A DNA stretch of 64,000 bases. It comes from Telluria mixta. GTDB taxonomy: Bacteria > Pseudomonadota > Gammaproteobacteria > Burkholderiales > Burkholderiaceae_D. Every line of letters begins with the position of its first letter. Positions within the stretch are counted from its first letter, which is position 1. Below the pieces are notes generated by a model that ran no database searches, was not told where the DNA came from, and worked only from the letters and a program-made list of their open reading frames with translations. The stretch covers positions 3,100,001 through 3,164,000 of the forward strand of contig NZ_CP119520.1 of NCBI RefSeq assembly GCF_029223865.1, in the 5' to 3' direction. Shown here one piece after another: positions 1-9,357 of the stretch. The position numbers and the translations under genes were made by a program.

Positions 1-1
1 G

Positions 2-1252
2 GCCGCGCTGTCCGGCCTGGCGCTGCTCGCGCCGGCGCGCGACGAACGGCTGGCGGCCGTACACTCCCTGCAGGCGCAGGACGCCGACCCGGCCCAGGCC
101 CCGCTGCTGCGCCAGGCACTCGCGCGCGAGACCGACACGGACATCAAGGCGCAGCTCGCGCAGCTGGTCGCGCGCGCCGACCTGGAGTCGTCCGATCCGG
201 CCACGCGCCTCGCCGCCGTGACCGCGCTGGCGGACAGCGGCGACGCAGCGCTGCGTCCGCAATTGCAGGCGATGCTGACGGAGGAGCCGGACGCCGCGCT
301 GCGCGCCGCCGCGGGCGCGACCCTGCGCGCGATCGACGGCCGCGTCGCCCGCAACGAGGTGATCGGCAACCTGTTCTACGGCGTCTCGCTGGGCAGCGTG
401 CTGCTGCTGGCGGCGCTGGGCCTGGCCATCACGTTCGGCCTGATGGGCATCATCAACATGGCGCACGGCGAGCTCCTGATGATCGGCGCGTACACGACCT
501 ATGTGTGCCAGTCGCTGTTCCGCCACTACCTGCCCGGCGCGGCCGACTGGTACCTGGTGGCCGCGCTGCCGGCCGCGTTTCTCGTCGCGTTTGCCGTCGG
601 CGTCGTGCTGGAGCGCAGCGTGATCCGCTGGCTCTACGGCCGCCCGCTGGAGACGCTGCTGGCCACATGGGGCATCAGCCTGATGCTCATGCAGGCCGTG
701 CGCACCGTGTTCGGCGCGCAGAACGTCGAGGTGGCGAATCCGGCGTGGATGTCGGGTGGCGTCACCGTGCTCGGGTCGCTCGTGCTGCCGTACAACCGCA
801 TCGCCATCATCGTCTTCGCCGCGCTCGTCGTGGCGGCCGTGTGGCTCGTGCTGAACAGGACGCGCCTCGGCCTGTTCGTGCGCGCCGTGATGCAGAACCG
901 GCGCATGGCCGATTGCGTGGGCGTACCCACCGGACGCATCGACATGATGACGTTCGGCCTCGGCTCCGGCATCGCGGGCCTCGGCGGCGTCGCGCTGTCG
1001 CAGCTGGGGAACGTCGGACCGGACCTCGGCCAGTCGTACATCGTCGATTCGTTCATGGTCGTCGTGCTGGGCGGTGTGGGCCAGCTGGCGGGGACGGTGC
1101 TCGGCGCATTGGGCCTCGGTGAGATCAACAAGTTCCTGGAGCCGGTCGCGGGCGCCGTCATGGCCAAGATTTGCATCCTCGTCGTCATCATCGTGTTCAT
1201 CCAGCGCCGGCCGCAGGGCCTGTTCGCGCTGAAGGGAAGGAGCGTCGAATGA
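2..1252 (+). CDS. urtB: Urea ABC transporter permease UrtB (5' end outside window)
   Basis: Inner-membrane permease of the UrtABCDE urea importer, from the branched-chain amino acid (LivH) permease family. The reading frame is open to the left edge, so the start is missing; 416 codons are visible. The first roughly 110 visible residues are Ala/Leu-rich and helical, with repeated DxxxR/ALADSGD-like units, matching the HEAT-like N-terminal extension usual for UrtB. The membrane part starts near FYGVSLGSVLLLAALGLAI and contains the LivH-type stretch around GIINMAHGELLMIGAY. The C-terminus overlaps urtC by four bases (ATGA), which indicates translational coupling. The order with urtC, urtD and urtE distinguishes urea transport from generic amino-acid transport, and the UrtD and UrtE proteins carry their typical motifs. 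I am confident of the family and fairly confident of the substrate, which is inferred from gene order. Confidence 0.93.
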   Translation, partial: AALSGLALLAPARDERLAAVHSLQAQDADPAQAPLLRQALARETDTDIKAQLAQLVARADLESSDPATRLAAVTALADSGDAALRPQLQAMLTEEPDAALRAAAGATLRAIDGRVARNEVIGNLFYGVSLGSVLLLAALGLAITFGLMGIINMAHGELLMIGAYTTYVCQSLFRHYLPGAADWYLVAALPAAFLVAFAVGVVLERSVIRWLYGRPLETLLATWGISLMLMQAVRTVFGAQNVEVANPAWMSGGVTVLGSLVLPYNRIAIIVFAALVVAAVWLVLNRTRLGLFVRAVMQNRRMADCVGVPTGRIDMMTFGLGSGIAGLGGVALSQLGNVGPDLGQSYIVDSFMVVVLGGVGQLAGTVLGALGLGEINKFLEPVAGAVMAKICILVVIIVFIQRRPQGLFALKGRSVE

Positions 1253-2373
1253 ATCGCACGTCATCCCTGTTCTCGCGCCGCGCGTGGGCAGTCCTCGCCG
1301 CGTGCACGCTGGCGGCGGCGCTGCTGCCGGTGCTGCACCTGGCGTTCCCGGACGGCCATCCGCTGCACGTCTCCGGCTACGCGGTCGGCCTCGTCGGGAA
1401 GTTCATGTGCTACGCGCTGGCGGCGCTGGCGCTGGACCTCGTGTGGGGCTACACCGGCATCCTGTCGCTGGGTCACGGCCTGTTCTTCGCGCTGGGCGCC
1501 TACGCGCACGGCATGTACCTGATGCGCGCCATCGGCCGCGACGGCAGCTACGGCAGCGTGCTGCCCGACTTCATGGTCTTCCTGGACTGGAAGGACTACC
1601 CGTGGTACTGGGCGTTCACGGATCACTTCTGGTATTGCATGCTGCTCGTCGTGCTGGTGCCGGGCCTCGTCGCTTTCGTGTTCGGCTGGTTCGCATTCCG
1701 CTCGCGCATCAAGGGCGTGTACTTCTCGATCATCACGCAGGCGCTGACATACGCCGCGATGCTGCTGTTCTTCCGCAACGACACGGGCTTCGGCGGCAAC
1801 AACGGCTTCACCGACTTCCGGCGCATCCTCGGCCAGTCGATCACAGCGCCCGGCACACGCGTCGCGCTGTATCTCGCCACGCTGGCGCTGCTCGTCGGCG
1901 CGCTGCTGCTGTGCCGCTGGATCGTGCGCTCGAAGCTGGGCCGCGTGCTGCAGGGCGTGCGCGACGCGGAATCGCGCCTGATGTTCATCGGCTACGACCC
2001 GCTCGCGTTCAAGCTGTTCGTGTGGACCCTGTCCGCCGTGCTGTGCGCCGTCGCGGGCGCGCTGTACGTGCCGCAGGTCGGCATCATCAATCCGTCCGAG
2101 ATGTCGCCGGCGAATTCGATCGAGATGGTGGTGTGGGTGGCGATCGGCGGACGCGGCACGCTGGTCGGCCCGATCGTCGGCGCGTTCGCGGTGAACGGGC
2201 TGAAAAGCTGGTTCACGGCCGCGTTCCCCGACCTGTGGCTGTTCGCCCTCGGCCTGCTGTTCATCCTGGTCACGCTGTTCATGCGGCGCGGGATCCTGGG
2301 CACGCTGCCCGCCATCGCACGCTTCCTGCCGGGCCGCCGGCCGGTCGTGGCCACCAAGGAGGAAGCGGCATGA
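1249..2373 (+). CDS. urtC: Urea ABC transporter permease UrtC
   Basis: Second inner-membrane permease (LivM family) of the urea importer, 374 aa, about the usual length. The start is the ATG inside the ATGA overlap with urtB (MNRTSSLFS); an AAGGAAGGAG-like ribosome site lies just upstream within urtB. The sequence has many hydrophobic helices, the LivM-type motif around GYTGILSLGHGLFFALGAYAHG near residues 70-90, and a GGRGTLVGPIVGAF loop near residue 310 that is typical of the cytoplasmic EAA-like contact site for the ATPases. It ends in an ATGA overlap with urtD. The aromatic-rich segment around DWKDYPWYWAF near residues 110-120 is characteristic of UrtC and not of LivM, which supports the urea assignment. 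Confidence 0.94.
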   Translation: MNRTSSLFSRRAWAVLAACTLAAALLPVLHLAFPDGHPLHVSGYAVGLVGKFMCYALAALALDLVWGYTGILSLGHGLFFALGAYAHGMYLMRAIGRDGSYGSVLPDFMVFLDWKDYPWYWAFTDHFWYCMLLVVLVPGLVAFVFGWFAFRSRIKGVYFSIITQALTYAAMLLFFRNDTGFGGNNGFTDFRRILGQSITAPGTRVALYLATLALLVGALLLCRWIVRSKLGRVLQGVRDAESRLMFIGYDPLAFKLFVWTLSAVLCAVAGALYVPQVGIINPSEMSPANSIEMVVWVAIGGRGTLVGPIVGAFAVNGLKSWFTAAFPDLWLFALGLLFILVTLFMRRGILGTLPAIARFLPGRRPVVATKEEAA

Positions 2374-3158
2374 GCCTCGACATGAGCATCAAGCCGGAGG
2401 GCGTCGACACGCGCCACGGCGCCATCCTGTACCTGGACGACGTCACCGTGTCGTTCGACGGCTTCCGGGCGCTGAACAAGCTCACGCTGGACATCTCCGT
2501 GGGCGAGCTGCGCTGCATCATCGGCCCGAACGGCGCCGGCAAGACGACGATGATGGACGTCATCACGGGCAAGACCCGGCCGACGTCCGGCAGCGCGTTC
2601 TTCGGCCAGACGTTCGACCTGGCGCGGATGACGGAATACGAGATCGCCCACGCCGGCATCGGCCGCAAGTTCCAGCGCCCGACCGTGTTCGAGCAGCACA
2701 CCGTGTTCGAGAACCTGGAGCTGGCGATGAAGATGGACAAGCGCGTGCGGCCGACGCTGTTCGCGCGGCTGTCGTCCGAACAGGAAGACCGCATCGGCGC
2801 GATCCTGCGCCTGATCCGCCTGCACGGCCACGAAGACCGGCCGGCCGGGCTGCTGTCGCACGGGCAGAAGCAATGGCTGGAGATCGGCATGCTCCTGATG
2901 CAGGAGCCGCAGCTGATCCTGCTGGACGAACCGGTGGCCGGCATGTCCGACGCCGAGACGGCGCGCACGGCGGAGCTGCTGAACGAGTTGCGCGGCAAGC
3001 ACTCGATCATGGTCGTCGAGCACGACATGGGATTCGTGGCCGAGATCGCGCAACAGGGCAAGGTCACGGTGCTGCACGAAGGGTCCGTACTGGCGGAAGG
3101 CCGCATGGACGACGTGCAGGCCGACGACCGCGTCATCGAAGTCTACCTGGGGAGGTAA
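2370..3158 (+). CDS. urtD: Urea ABC transporter ATP-binding protein UrtD
   Basis: Cytoplasmic ATPase of the urea importer (LivG family), 262 aa. Walker A is GPNGAGKT at about residues 52-59, Walker B is LILLDEP, followed by VAGMSDAET. The ABC signature is the variant LSHGQKQWLEIGMLL, in which the usual LSGGQ is LSHGQ. As far as I know this variant is a hallmark of UrtD. The start was set at MSLDMSIKPEG because this ATG overlaps the urtC stop (ATGA). Its stop codon lies within the GGAGG ribosome site of urtE, so the two ATPase genes are probably coupled in translation. Confidence 0.95.
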   Translation: MSLDMSIKPEGVDTRHGAILYLDDVTVSFDGFRALNKLTLDISVGELRCIIGPNGAGKTTMMDVITGKTRPTSGSAFFGQTFDLARMTEYEIAHAGIGRKFQRPTVFEQHTVFENLELAMKMDKRVRPTLFARLSSEQEDRIGAILRLIRLHGHEDRPAGLLSHGQKQWLEIGMLLMQEPQLILLDEPVAGMSDAETARTAELLNELRGKHSIMVVEHDMGFVAEIAQQGKVTVLHEGSVLAEGRMDDVQADDRVIEVYLGR

Positions 3159-3160
3159 GC

Positions 3161-3859
3161 ATGCTGCAGGTCGAACACCTGAACCAGTACTACGGTTCGT
3201 CGCATACGCTGCGCGGCGTGTCGCTGGCGGTGGAGAAGGGACAGTGCATGGCGCTGCTGGGCCGCAACGGCGTGGGCAAGACCACGCTCCTGAAATGCCT
3301 GATGGGCGTACTGCCCGTCGCGCGCGGCACCGTCACGTGGAACGGGCGCGACATCACGCGTTATAAACCGCACCGCCGCGCGCAGGCCGGCATCGCGTAC
3401 GTGCCGCAGGGCCGCGACATCTTCGCGCGCCTGACGGTCGAGGAAAACCTCATGATGGGCATGGCCACCTTGCCGCGGCGCGAGGCGGCGCGGATCAGCG
3501 GGGAGGTCTACGAACTGTTCCCCGTCCTGAAGGAGATGCTGGGCCGGCGCGGCGGCGACCTGTCGGGCGGCCAGCAACAGCAGCTGGCGATCGCCCGCGC
3601 ACTGCTGCAGCGCCCGCAGCTGATCATTCTCGACGAGCCGACCGAAGGCATCCAGCCATCCATCATCAAGGATATCGAGCGCGTGATCCGGCTGCTGCGC
3701 GAGCGCGGGGACATCGGCATCCTGCTGTGCGAGCAGTATTTCGATTTCGCGCGTGCGCTGGCCGACAAGTTCGTCGTGCTGTCGCGCGGGGAAGTCGTGG
3801 CCAGCGGCGGGGCCCACGAGATGGACGGGGAGCACGTCCGGCGCCACCTCGCCGTGTGA
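3161..3859 (+). CDS. urtE: Urea ABC transporter ATP-binding protein UrtE
   Basis: Second cytoplasmic ATPase of the urea importer (LivF family), 232 aa. Walker A GRNGVGKTT lies at residues 34-42, the signature is LSGGQQQQLAIARALL, and Walker B LIILDEPTEGIQPSII is the form normally seen in UrtE. The ATG follows a clear GGAGG overlapping the urtD stop. The gene ends only three bases from the stop codon of the convergent response-regulator gene, with no visible terminator between them, so the two transcription units may run into each other. No urease or urea amidolyase gene follows within the window. Confidence 0.95.
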   Translation: MLQVEHLNQYYGSSHTLRGVSLAVEKGQCMALLGRNGVGKTTLLKCLMGVLPVARGTVTWNGRDITRYKPHRRAQAGIAYVPQGRDIFARLTVEENLMMGMATLPRREAARISGEVYELFPVLKEMLGRRGGDLSGGQQQQLAIARALLQRPQLIILDEPTEGIQPSIIKDIERVIRLLRERGDIGILLCEQYFDFARALADKFVVLSRGEVVASGGAHEMDGEHVRRHLAV

Positions 3860-3862
3860 TGT

Positions 3863-4771
3863 TTACGTCGCGCGCAGGCGGTTGGTGGCCAGTGTCGCCG
3901 CCGCCGTGCGCGTCTCGACGCCGAGCTTCTCGAACACGTGTTCCAGGTGCTTGTTCACGGTGCGCGGGCTCATGCCGAGGATGTCGCCGATGTCGCGGTT
4001 GGTCTTGCCCTGGATGACCCAGTGCAGGACTTCCGATTCGCGCTGCGTGAGGCGGAACAGGGCCATCAGCGCCTGCACGCGGGCCGTGTCCGATTCCTCG
4101 CGCAGCACGATCATCCATTGTTCGGGCGAGCGGGTGTCGGCCGCCGTGAAGACGAGCCGCGCCGAGCCGCGGATCACGGTCAGCGGCTGCGCGGGACCCG
4201 CGGCCAGCCAGGCCGCCAGTTGCGCCGGCGTGCCATCGTCGTCCGCGCCGAACCAGCGCTGCATCCACTGGCGCGCGAGCGGCGTCTGCCAGACGATGCG
4301 GCCGTCGTGCGGCGTGACGGCCAGCACGGCGTTGCCGAACGCGTCGAGCGCGCTGCGGGCCTGGTTCATCAGCCGGGCCGTGTTGACGTGGGCCGCGATC
4401 CGCGCCAGGACCTCGCTTTGCCGCACGGGCTTCGTCACGTAGTCCGTGCCGCCGCTCTCGAACGCGGCCACCACGTGTTCCGCCTCGGTCAGTCCGGTCA
4501 TGAAGATGACGGGGATGCCGCGCGTGGCGACGTCCGCGCGCAGCCGGCGGCAGACTTCGAAGCCGTCCATGCCGGGCATGACGGCATCGAGCAGGATCAC
4601 GTCCGGCACGACGTGGCGCACGCGTTCCAGCGCGGCCGCGCCGTGGTTCGCGACGAGCACCGTGTAGCCCGATTCGTCCAGCGCATCGTGCAGCACGGCG
4701 AGGTTTTCCGGGACGTCGTCCACGATTAACACCACCTGGCCGGCGTGGCGGTCGAAAGATTGCATGGTCAT
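3863..4771 (-). CDS. Response regulator: receiver plus LuxR-type HTH
   Basis: DNA-binding response regulator of 302 aa. An N-terminal receiver domain (about residues 12-130) has the acidic pair in VVLIVDDVPEN, phospho-acceptor D62 in VILLDAVMPGMDGFE, and the conserved KP in YVTKPV. A middle stretch of about 100 residues resembles a degenerate PAS-like domain. The C-terminus is a LuxR/NarL HTH (LTQRESEVLHWVIQGKTN... SPRTVNKHLEHVFEKL). The ATG overlaps the stop of the upstream hybrid kinase (ATGA), so it is almost certainly the partner of that kinase. It is convergent with urtE. Regulation of urea or nitrogen-compound uptake is inferred from position only. Confidence 0.9.
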   Translation of the reverse strand: MTMQSFDRHAGQVVLIVDDVPENLAVLHDALDESGYTVLVANHGAAALERVRHVVPDVILLDAVMPGMDGFEVCRRLRADVATRGIPVIFMTGLTEAEHVVAAFESGGTDYVTKPVRQSEVLARIAAHVNTARLMNQARSALDAFGNAVLAVTPHDGRIVWQTPLARQWMQRWFGADDDGTPAQLAAWLAAGPAQPLTVIRGSARLVFTAADTRSPEQWMIVLREESDTARVQALMALFRLTQRESEVLHWVIQGKTNRDIGDILGMSPRTVNKHLEHVFEKLGVETRTAAATLATNRLRAT

Positions 4772-7700
4772 GAGGTTTCCTGGTCGAGGTAGGCCGCCAT
4801 CGCTTCCAGGTCGAAGCGGGCGGCGAACTTGCGCAGCGTGCCGGTGAAGGCGGCGTATTCCGGATCGAGCGCGGCGAGCGCGTCGAGCTCCCGGACGATG
4901 CCGCGCACGTGGCCCAGCGCGAGCTGCGCGCGCAGCGCGGCCAGCTGCGCGGCGGGCGGGATGCGCGCCACGGTGCGGTCGGGAACGGGAGCAGGCACCG
5001 GCGCGTCCCGCAGCGCCCAGTCGAGGCCGAGCCGCGCGCCGATCCGCTCGAGCAGCTCGGCCACGTTGACGGGCTTGACGATGAAGTCCTCGGCGGCGAT
5101 ACCGGCCGGATTGTCGAGATTCTTGTCGTAGGCGTTGGCGGAGACGATCAGGATCGGCACCTCCACGTGCAGGTCGCGGCGCAGGATGCGGCTCGCTTCC
5201 CAGCCGTCGATGCCGGGCATGGCGAGGTCCATCAGGATCAGGTCCGGCTGGAAGCGCGCCTGCAGGGCGATGCAGTCGGCGCCGGTCTCGGCCTGCAGCG
5301 TCTCGAAACCCAGCGGCGCCAGGATGTTCACGAGCAGCTCGCGGTCGTTGCGTTCGTTGTCGACGACGAGGATGCGGCGGCGCGGGCCCGCGTAGCCGGA
5401 CGGCGCGAACGCCGGCGCGACCCGGGCGGGCGCCGGCAGGTGCACGCGCGGCAGTTGCAGGCGCACCGTGAACGTGCTGCCGCGTCCCGGCGCCGTGTCG
5501 ACCGTCAGCTGGCCGCCCATCAGCTGGACGAGCATGCGGCTGATCGGCAGCCCGAGGCCCGTGCCCGCCACGCCGGCGGCGGCGCCGGCGCTGCCGCGCG
5601 CGTACGGCTCGAAGATCCGTTCTATCTCGTCGGGCGGGATGCCGGGGCCGCTGTCCTGCACCTCGAACGACGCCATCTCGCGCGCATAGCGCACGCGCAG
5701 CACGACCTCGCCGCGCGCCGTGAACTTGACGGCGTTGCCCAGGATGTTCATCAGGATCTGGCCGAGCCGCTTGCGGTCGGCGCGCACGTAGTCGGGCAAG
5801 GGGCCGTCGACCTCGTACCGGAAGACGAGGCCCTTGTCGTGCGCCTGCTGCTCGAACATGCGGACGATCTGGCCAAGGAAGTCGGGAAAGGCGAGCGTGC
5901 GGATATCGAAGCTGAACTTGCCGCCCTCGATGCGGGCGATGTCGAGCGAGCCTTCGATCAGCGACAGCAGGTGCTCGCCGCTGCCCCGGATCACGCGGAT
6001 CGCCTGCCGGCGCGGTTCGGGAATCGTCGCGTCGTTGTCGAGCAGCTGGGCGTAGCCGAGGATGCTGTTGAGCGGCGTGCGGATCTCGTGGCTGATGGCG
6101 GCGATGTAGCGGCTCTTGGCGCGGTTGGCCTGGTCGGCCTGGCGCTTGGCCTGCTGGAGCTGGGCGTCCGTGCGGCCGTGCAGCTCGATCTCGCGCTGCA
6201 AAAGGCTCGTCTGGCGGTTCGATTCCTCCTGCGCCACGCGCCGGCTCTCGCTCGTCAGCACGAGCCACCACGCGACGATGCCGCCGGCCAGCACCAGCGC
6301 GCCGAAGACCTTCACGAAGGTCAGGCGCAGCGCGTCCACCATGACGGGATCGGCTGCGGCGCCGAGCGCACCGCGTTCGTGCACGTACAGCAGGGCGAGC
6401 AGGCCGGCGAGGAACGATGCCGTCGTGACCATCAGCAGCAGGTAGTGGCCCAGGCGGCTCGTCATGTAGGGCCACATCGACACGGGCAGCAGCGCCTTCG
6501 CCGCCGTTTCCCACTGCTGCGCGAAGCGCGCGTGCGGCTTGCAGGCGTCGCCGCAACGCGCGTCGAGGCAGCAGCACAGGGAGCAGATCTGACCCTGGTA
6601 GGCGGGACAGTGCGCCATGTCGTCGGTCTCGTATTCCTTCTCGCAGATGCAGCACACCTGCGTGCGCGCCGGCGCCGGCCGGTCCGCGACCGGGCGCGCG
6701 AGATAGTATTTGCCGCGCGTGGCCCAGGCGATCAGCGGCGCGGCCAGCAGTGCCGTCGCCAGCGCGATGAAGGCGGAAAAGGCCCGCGCATGCGCGCCGA
6801 ACAGGCCGGCGAACGCGGCGATCGACAGGGTCGACGCGAGCAGCATGGCGCCCACGCCCACCGGGTTGATGTCGTACAGGTAGGCGCGGCGGAACTCGAT
6901 CCCCCTGGGCGAGAGGCCCAGCGGCTTGTTGATCACGAGGTCGGCCACGACGGCCGTGATCCATGCGATCGCAACGTTCGAGTACAGGCCGAGCACCTGC
7001 TCCAGCGCCTGGAACACATCCAGTTCCATCAGCAGCACGGCGATCAGCGCGTTGAACACGGCCCAGACGACGCGGCCCGGGTGGCTGTGCGTGAGGCGCG
7101 CAAAGAAATTCGACCACGCGAGCGAGCCGGCATAGGCGTTCGTCATGTTGATCTTGACCTGCGAGACGATGACGAACAGCGCCGTCGCGAGGACGGCCAG
7201 GCTGCCGGCGCCGAACACCTGGCGAAAGCCCGCCAGGTACATCTGGTTCGGATTGACGGCCTGGGCGAGGCTGGCGCCGCCCTCGATGGCCAGCAGCGCG
7301 AGCAGCGCGCCGCCCAGCATCTTCGCCATCCCGAGCAGGATCCAGCCGGGGCCGGCGACCAGCACGCCCAGGTGCCAGCGCACGCGGTTGGCCGGCGTCC
7401 GTTCGGGCATGAAGCGCAGGAAGTCGACCTGCTCGCCGATCTGCGTGATGAGCGCGACGCCGACGGCGGTGGCGGCGCCGAACTGCAGGATGTCGAAGCC
7501 GTGCGTTCCGGCTTGGCCGGAGAAGCGCTGCAGCTGCGTCAGCAGGTCCGGCTGCTTGATGGCGACGGCGACGAACGGCAGCGCGAGCAGGACAAGCCAG
7601 ACGGGCTGCGTGAGCATCTGGATGCGGCTCACGAGCGTCACGCCATGCGTCACGAGCGGGATCACGGCGAGCGCGCTGACGAGGTAGCCGAGATACAGCG

Positions 7701-8175
7701 GCAGCCCAAAGTACAGCTCGAGCGCATAGGCCATGATGGCCGCCTCCAGCGCGAACAGGATGAAGGTGAACGAGGCGTAGACGAACGAGGAGATGGTCGA
7801 GCCGATGTAGCCGAAGCCGGCGCCGCGCGTGAGCAGGTCCATGTCGACGCCGTGGTGGGCGGCGTAGTAGCTGATCGGCAGGCCGGTGGCGAAGATGATC
7901 AGGCCGATGGCGACGATGGCCCAGAACGCGTTCGCGAAGCCGTAGTTGACGGCGATGGTGCCGCCGATCGCTTCCAGCACGAGGAAGGAGATGGCGCCGA
8001 ACGCCGTGTTCGCGACACGGAACACGGACCATTTGCGGAACGACCGCGGCGTGAAACGCAGCGCATAGTCCTCGATGGTCTCGTCGGCGACCCATTTGTT
8101 GTAGTCGCGCCGGATCTTGACGATGCGCAGCGGCGGTTCGGTGTCGCGCGAGGGGGGCTGGGTGACGGTATCCAT
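4768..8175 (-). CDS. Hybrid sensor histidine kinase with NCS1-permease-like sensor and Cys-rich segment
   Basis: Membrane sensor kinase of 1135 aa with an unusual layout. Residues 1-490 resemble an NCS1/purine-cytosine permease with about 12 hydrophobic segments (for example FGAISFLVLEAIGGTIAVNY near 60). Residues 508-545 carry ten cysteines (CCIC...C...CSLCCC...C...C) that could bind metal or an Fe-S cluster. Two further hydrophobic helices lie near 578-597 and 622-640. Then come HisKA with H696 in AAISHEIRTPLNS, HATPase motifs (N-box around LMNILGNAVKFTA, DSGPGIP, GTGLGLPI), and a receiver domain with D983 in LILMDLAMPGIDG. The ~90-residue tail is helical and is not a recognisable HPt domain. 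It is co-transcribed with the receiver-LuxR gene. The permease part probably senses, and perhaps transports, a nucleobase, allantoin or a related nitrogen compound; this is inference. No clear Shine-Dalgarno precedes the ATG. Confidence 0.88.
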   Translation of the reverse strand: MDTVTQPPSRDTEPPLRIVKIRRDYNKWVADETIEDYALRFTPRSFRKWSVFRVANTAFGAISFLVLEAIGGTIAVNYGFANAFWAIVAIGLIIFATGLPISYYAAHHGVDMDLLTRGAGFGYIGSTISSFVYASFTFILFALEAAIMAYALELYFGLPLYLGYLVSALAVIPLVTHGVTLVSRIQMLTQPVWLVLLALPFVAVAIKQPDLLTQLQRFSGQAGTHGFDILQFGAATAVGVALITQIGEQVDFLRFMPERTPANRVRWHLGVLVAGPGWILLGMAKMLGGALLALLAIEGGASLAQAVNPNQMYLAGFRQVFGAGSLAVLATALFVIVSQVKINMTNAYAGSLAWSNFFARLTHSHPGRVVWAVFNALIAVLLMELDVFQALEQVLGLYSNVAIAWITAVVADLVINKPLGLSPRGIEFRRAYLYDINPVGVGAMLLASTLSIAAFAGLFGAHARAFSAFIALATALLAAPLIAWATRGKYYLARPVADRPAPARTQVCCICEKEYETDDMAHCPAYQGQICSLCCCLDARCGDACKPHARFAQQWETAAKALLPVSMWPYMTSRLGHYLLLMVTTASFLAGLLALLYVHERGALGAAADPVMVDALRLTFVKVFGALVLAGGIVAWWLVLTSESRRVAQEESNRQTSLLQREIELHGRTDAQLQQAKRQADQANRAKSRYIAAISHEIRTPLNSILGYAQLLDNDATIPEPRRQAIRVIRGSGEHLLSLIEGSLDIARIEGGKFSFDIRTLAFPDFLGQIVRMFEQQAHDKGLVFRYEVDGPLPDYVRADRKRLGQILMNILGNAVKFTARGEVVLRVRYAREMASFEVQDSGPGIPPDEIERIFEPYARGSAGAAAGVAGTGLGLPISRMLVQLMGGQLTVDTAPGRGSTFTVRLQLPRVHLPAPARVAPAFAPSGYAGPRRRILVVDNERNDRELLVNILAPLGFETLQAETGADCIALQARFQPDLILMDLAMPGIDGWEASRILRRDLHVEVPILIVSANAYDKNLDNPAGIAAEDFIVKPVNVAELLERIGARLGLDWALRDAPVPAPVPDRTVARIPPAAQLAALRAQLALGHVRGIVRELDALAALDPEYAAFTGTLRKFAARFDLEAMAAYLDQETS

Positions 8176-8218
8176 GCCAAAAACTTAAGCAAGATCCGGG
8201 CCCGTCACCCGGCCGGCA

Positions 8219-9256
8219 TCAGTCCCGGACCGTCCAGGCGCCGTCCGCGTACACGCGCTCGTCGTCCAGGTAAACCGCATCCGTCACGACGAACACGTCG
8301 ATGTGGTAGCGCGCATCCTTGCGCTTGAAGCCCGGTTTCGCATACACGCCGTGCTTGGCGCCCAGCGACAGGTGGATGCCGCACATGCGCTCGTACGTGC
8401 CGATGTCGTCCACGCGGCGCTCGCGCGTGAAAGCGCGGTTCATGCCGAAGCCCAGTTCGCGCACCCACACTTCGCCCTCGTCGCGGCGGATGATGTCGAG
8501 GACTTCCTGGAATGCCGGCGTGACGTTTTCCGTGCCGACGACGCGGCCCTTGTCGATGACGAGCGTGATGGGCGACTCCGGCCGGTTGACGAGGTAGGAC
8601 GTATCGCCGAACACGTGGACCTGCGCGCGCCCGCTGACGGCTTCCAGGTCCCGCGCTTCCGTGAACACTTCGCCGATCGGGAACTGGCCGCCGACATTGT
8701 TCATCGCGCTGTAGTCGCCCACGTTCAGCTTGGCGCTTTCCAGCGGCGAGTCGAACGTGAGGACGGCGCCGCCGCCATGCACCTCGGCGCGGCGGGCACG
8801 GTCGATGCGGGCCTTCAGCGCGTGGCCCACGCCGCGGAAGTAGGTGGGGTCGTAGGCCAGCGCCTCGATGTAGTGCTCGCCCTGCGCGCCTGGCATGCGC
8901 GACAGGTGCACGTGCTCGATCACCTTCAGGCCCAGCTTGAACAATTCCACGCGCAGGCGGAAGCCGTCCAGGCGGAAGTTCGTCGACTGCACGAGCACGA
9001 CGAGGTCCTGCGGCGCCAGCGTGTCGAACGTTGCCAGCACCTCGTTGGCGACCACCGTGTCGAAGTCGATGAAGGTCGCCTTTGGCAGATTCGCGCGGTA
9101 CGCGTCGACGAGGGCGCGGGCCAGCGCCGTGCGGGTGTCGAAGACGACCAGCGCGCGCCGCTCGGGCGTGTGTTCGAGCGCGATCGCGAGCACGTTGCGC
9201 AGGTGCGCGGTGGCGGAGTCGATGGCGGCGGCGGGCAGGGCGTCGGTGGTCGTCAT
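8219..9256 (-). CDS. M29-like aminopeptidase / NicX-like metal-dependent enzyme
   Basis: Soluble protein of 345 aa from the start chosen here (MTTTDALPAAA). The frame is open for another 26 codons upstream, but those residues look like non-coding sequence. The C-terminal half resembles M29 aminopeptidases and the related 2,5-dihydroxypyridine 5,6-dioxygenase NicX: Glu/His-bearing stretches such as VRELGFGMNRAFTRER, MCGIHLSLGAKHGVYA and KRKDARYHIDVFVV match the conserved metal-binding end of that superfamily. Whether it is a peptidase or a ring-cleaving dioxygenase cannot be decided by eye. It is co-directional with the kinase operon but separated from it by 43 bases, and no neighbour suggests nicotinate metabolism. 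Confidence 0.7.
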   Translation of the reverse strand: MTTTDALPAAAIDSATAHLRNVLAIALEHTPERRALVVFDTRTALARALVDAYRANLPKATFIDFDTVVANEVLATFDTLAPQDLVVLVQSTNFRLDGFRLRVELFKLGLKVIEHVHLSRMPGAQGEHYIEALAYDPTYFRGVGHALKARIDRARRAEVHGGGAVLTFDSPLESAKLNVGDYSAMNNVGGQFPIGEVFTEARDLEAVSGRAQVHVFGDTSYLVNRPESPITLVIDKGRVVGTENVTPAFQEVLDIIRRDEGEVWVRELGFGMNRAFTRERRVDDIGTYERMCGIHLSLGAKHGVYAKPGFKRKDARYHIDVFVVTDAVYLDDERVYADGAWTVRD

Positions 9257-9357
9257 GGCGTCGGTGAAGGGGGAGGACAACCCGGCATTATACCCTTGCG
9301 GCAGGTCACGGCCTGCCGGGCCGGAATGCTGCACAGTCTGGCTGTCGGGAGACTATC

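Noticed and set aside
1..3859. Branched-chain amino acid (Liv) transporter
   Set aside because: UrtC aromatic loop, LSHGQ signature of UrtD and LDEPTEGIQPS of UrtE fit the urea family better.
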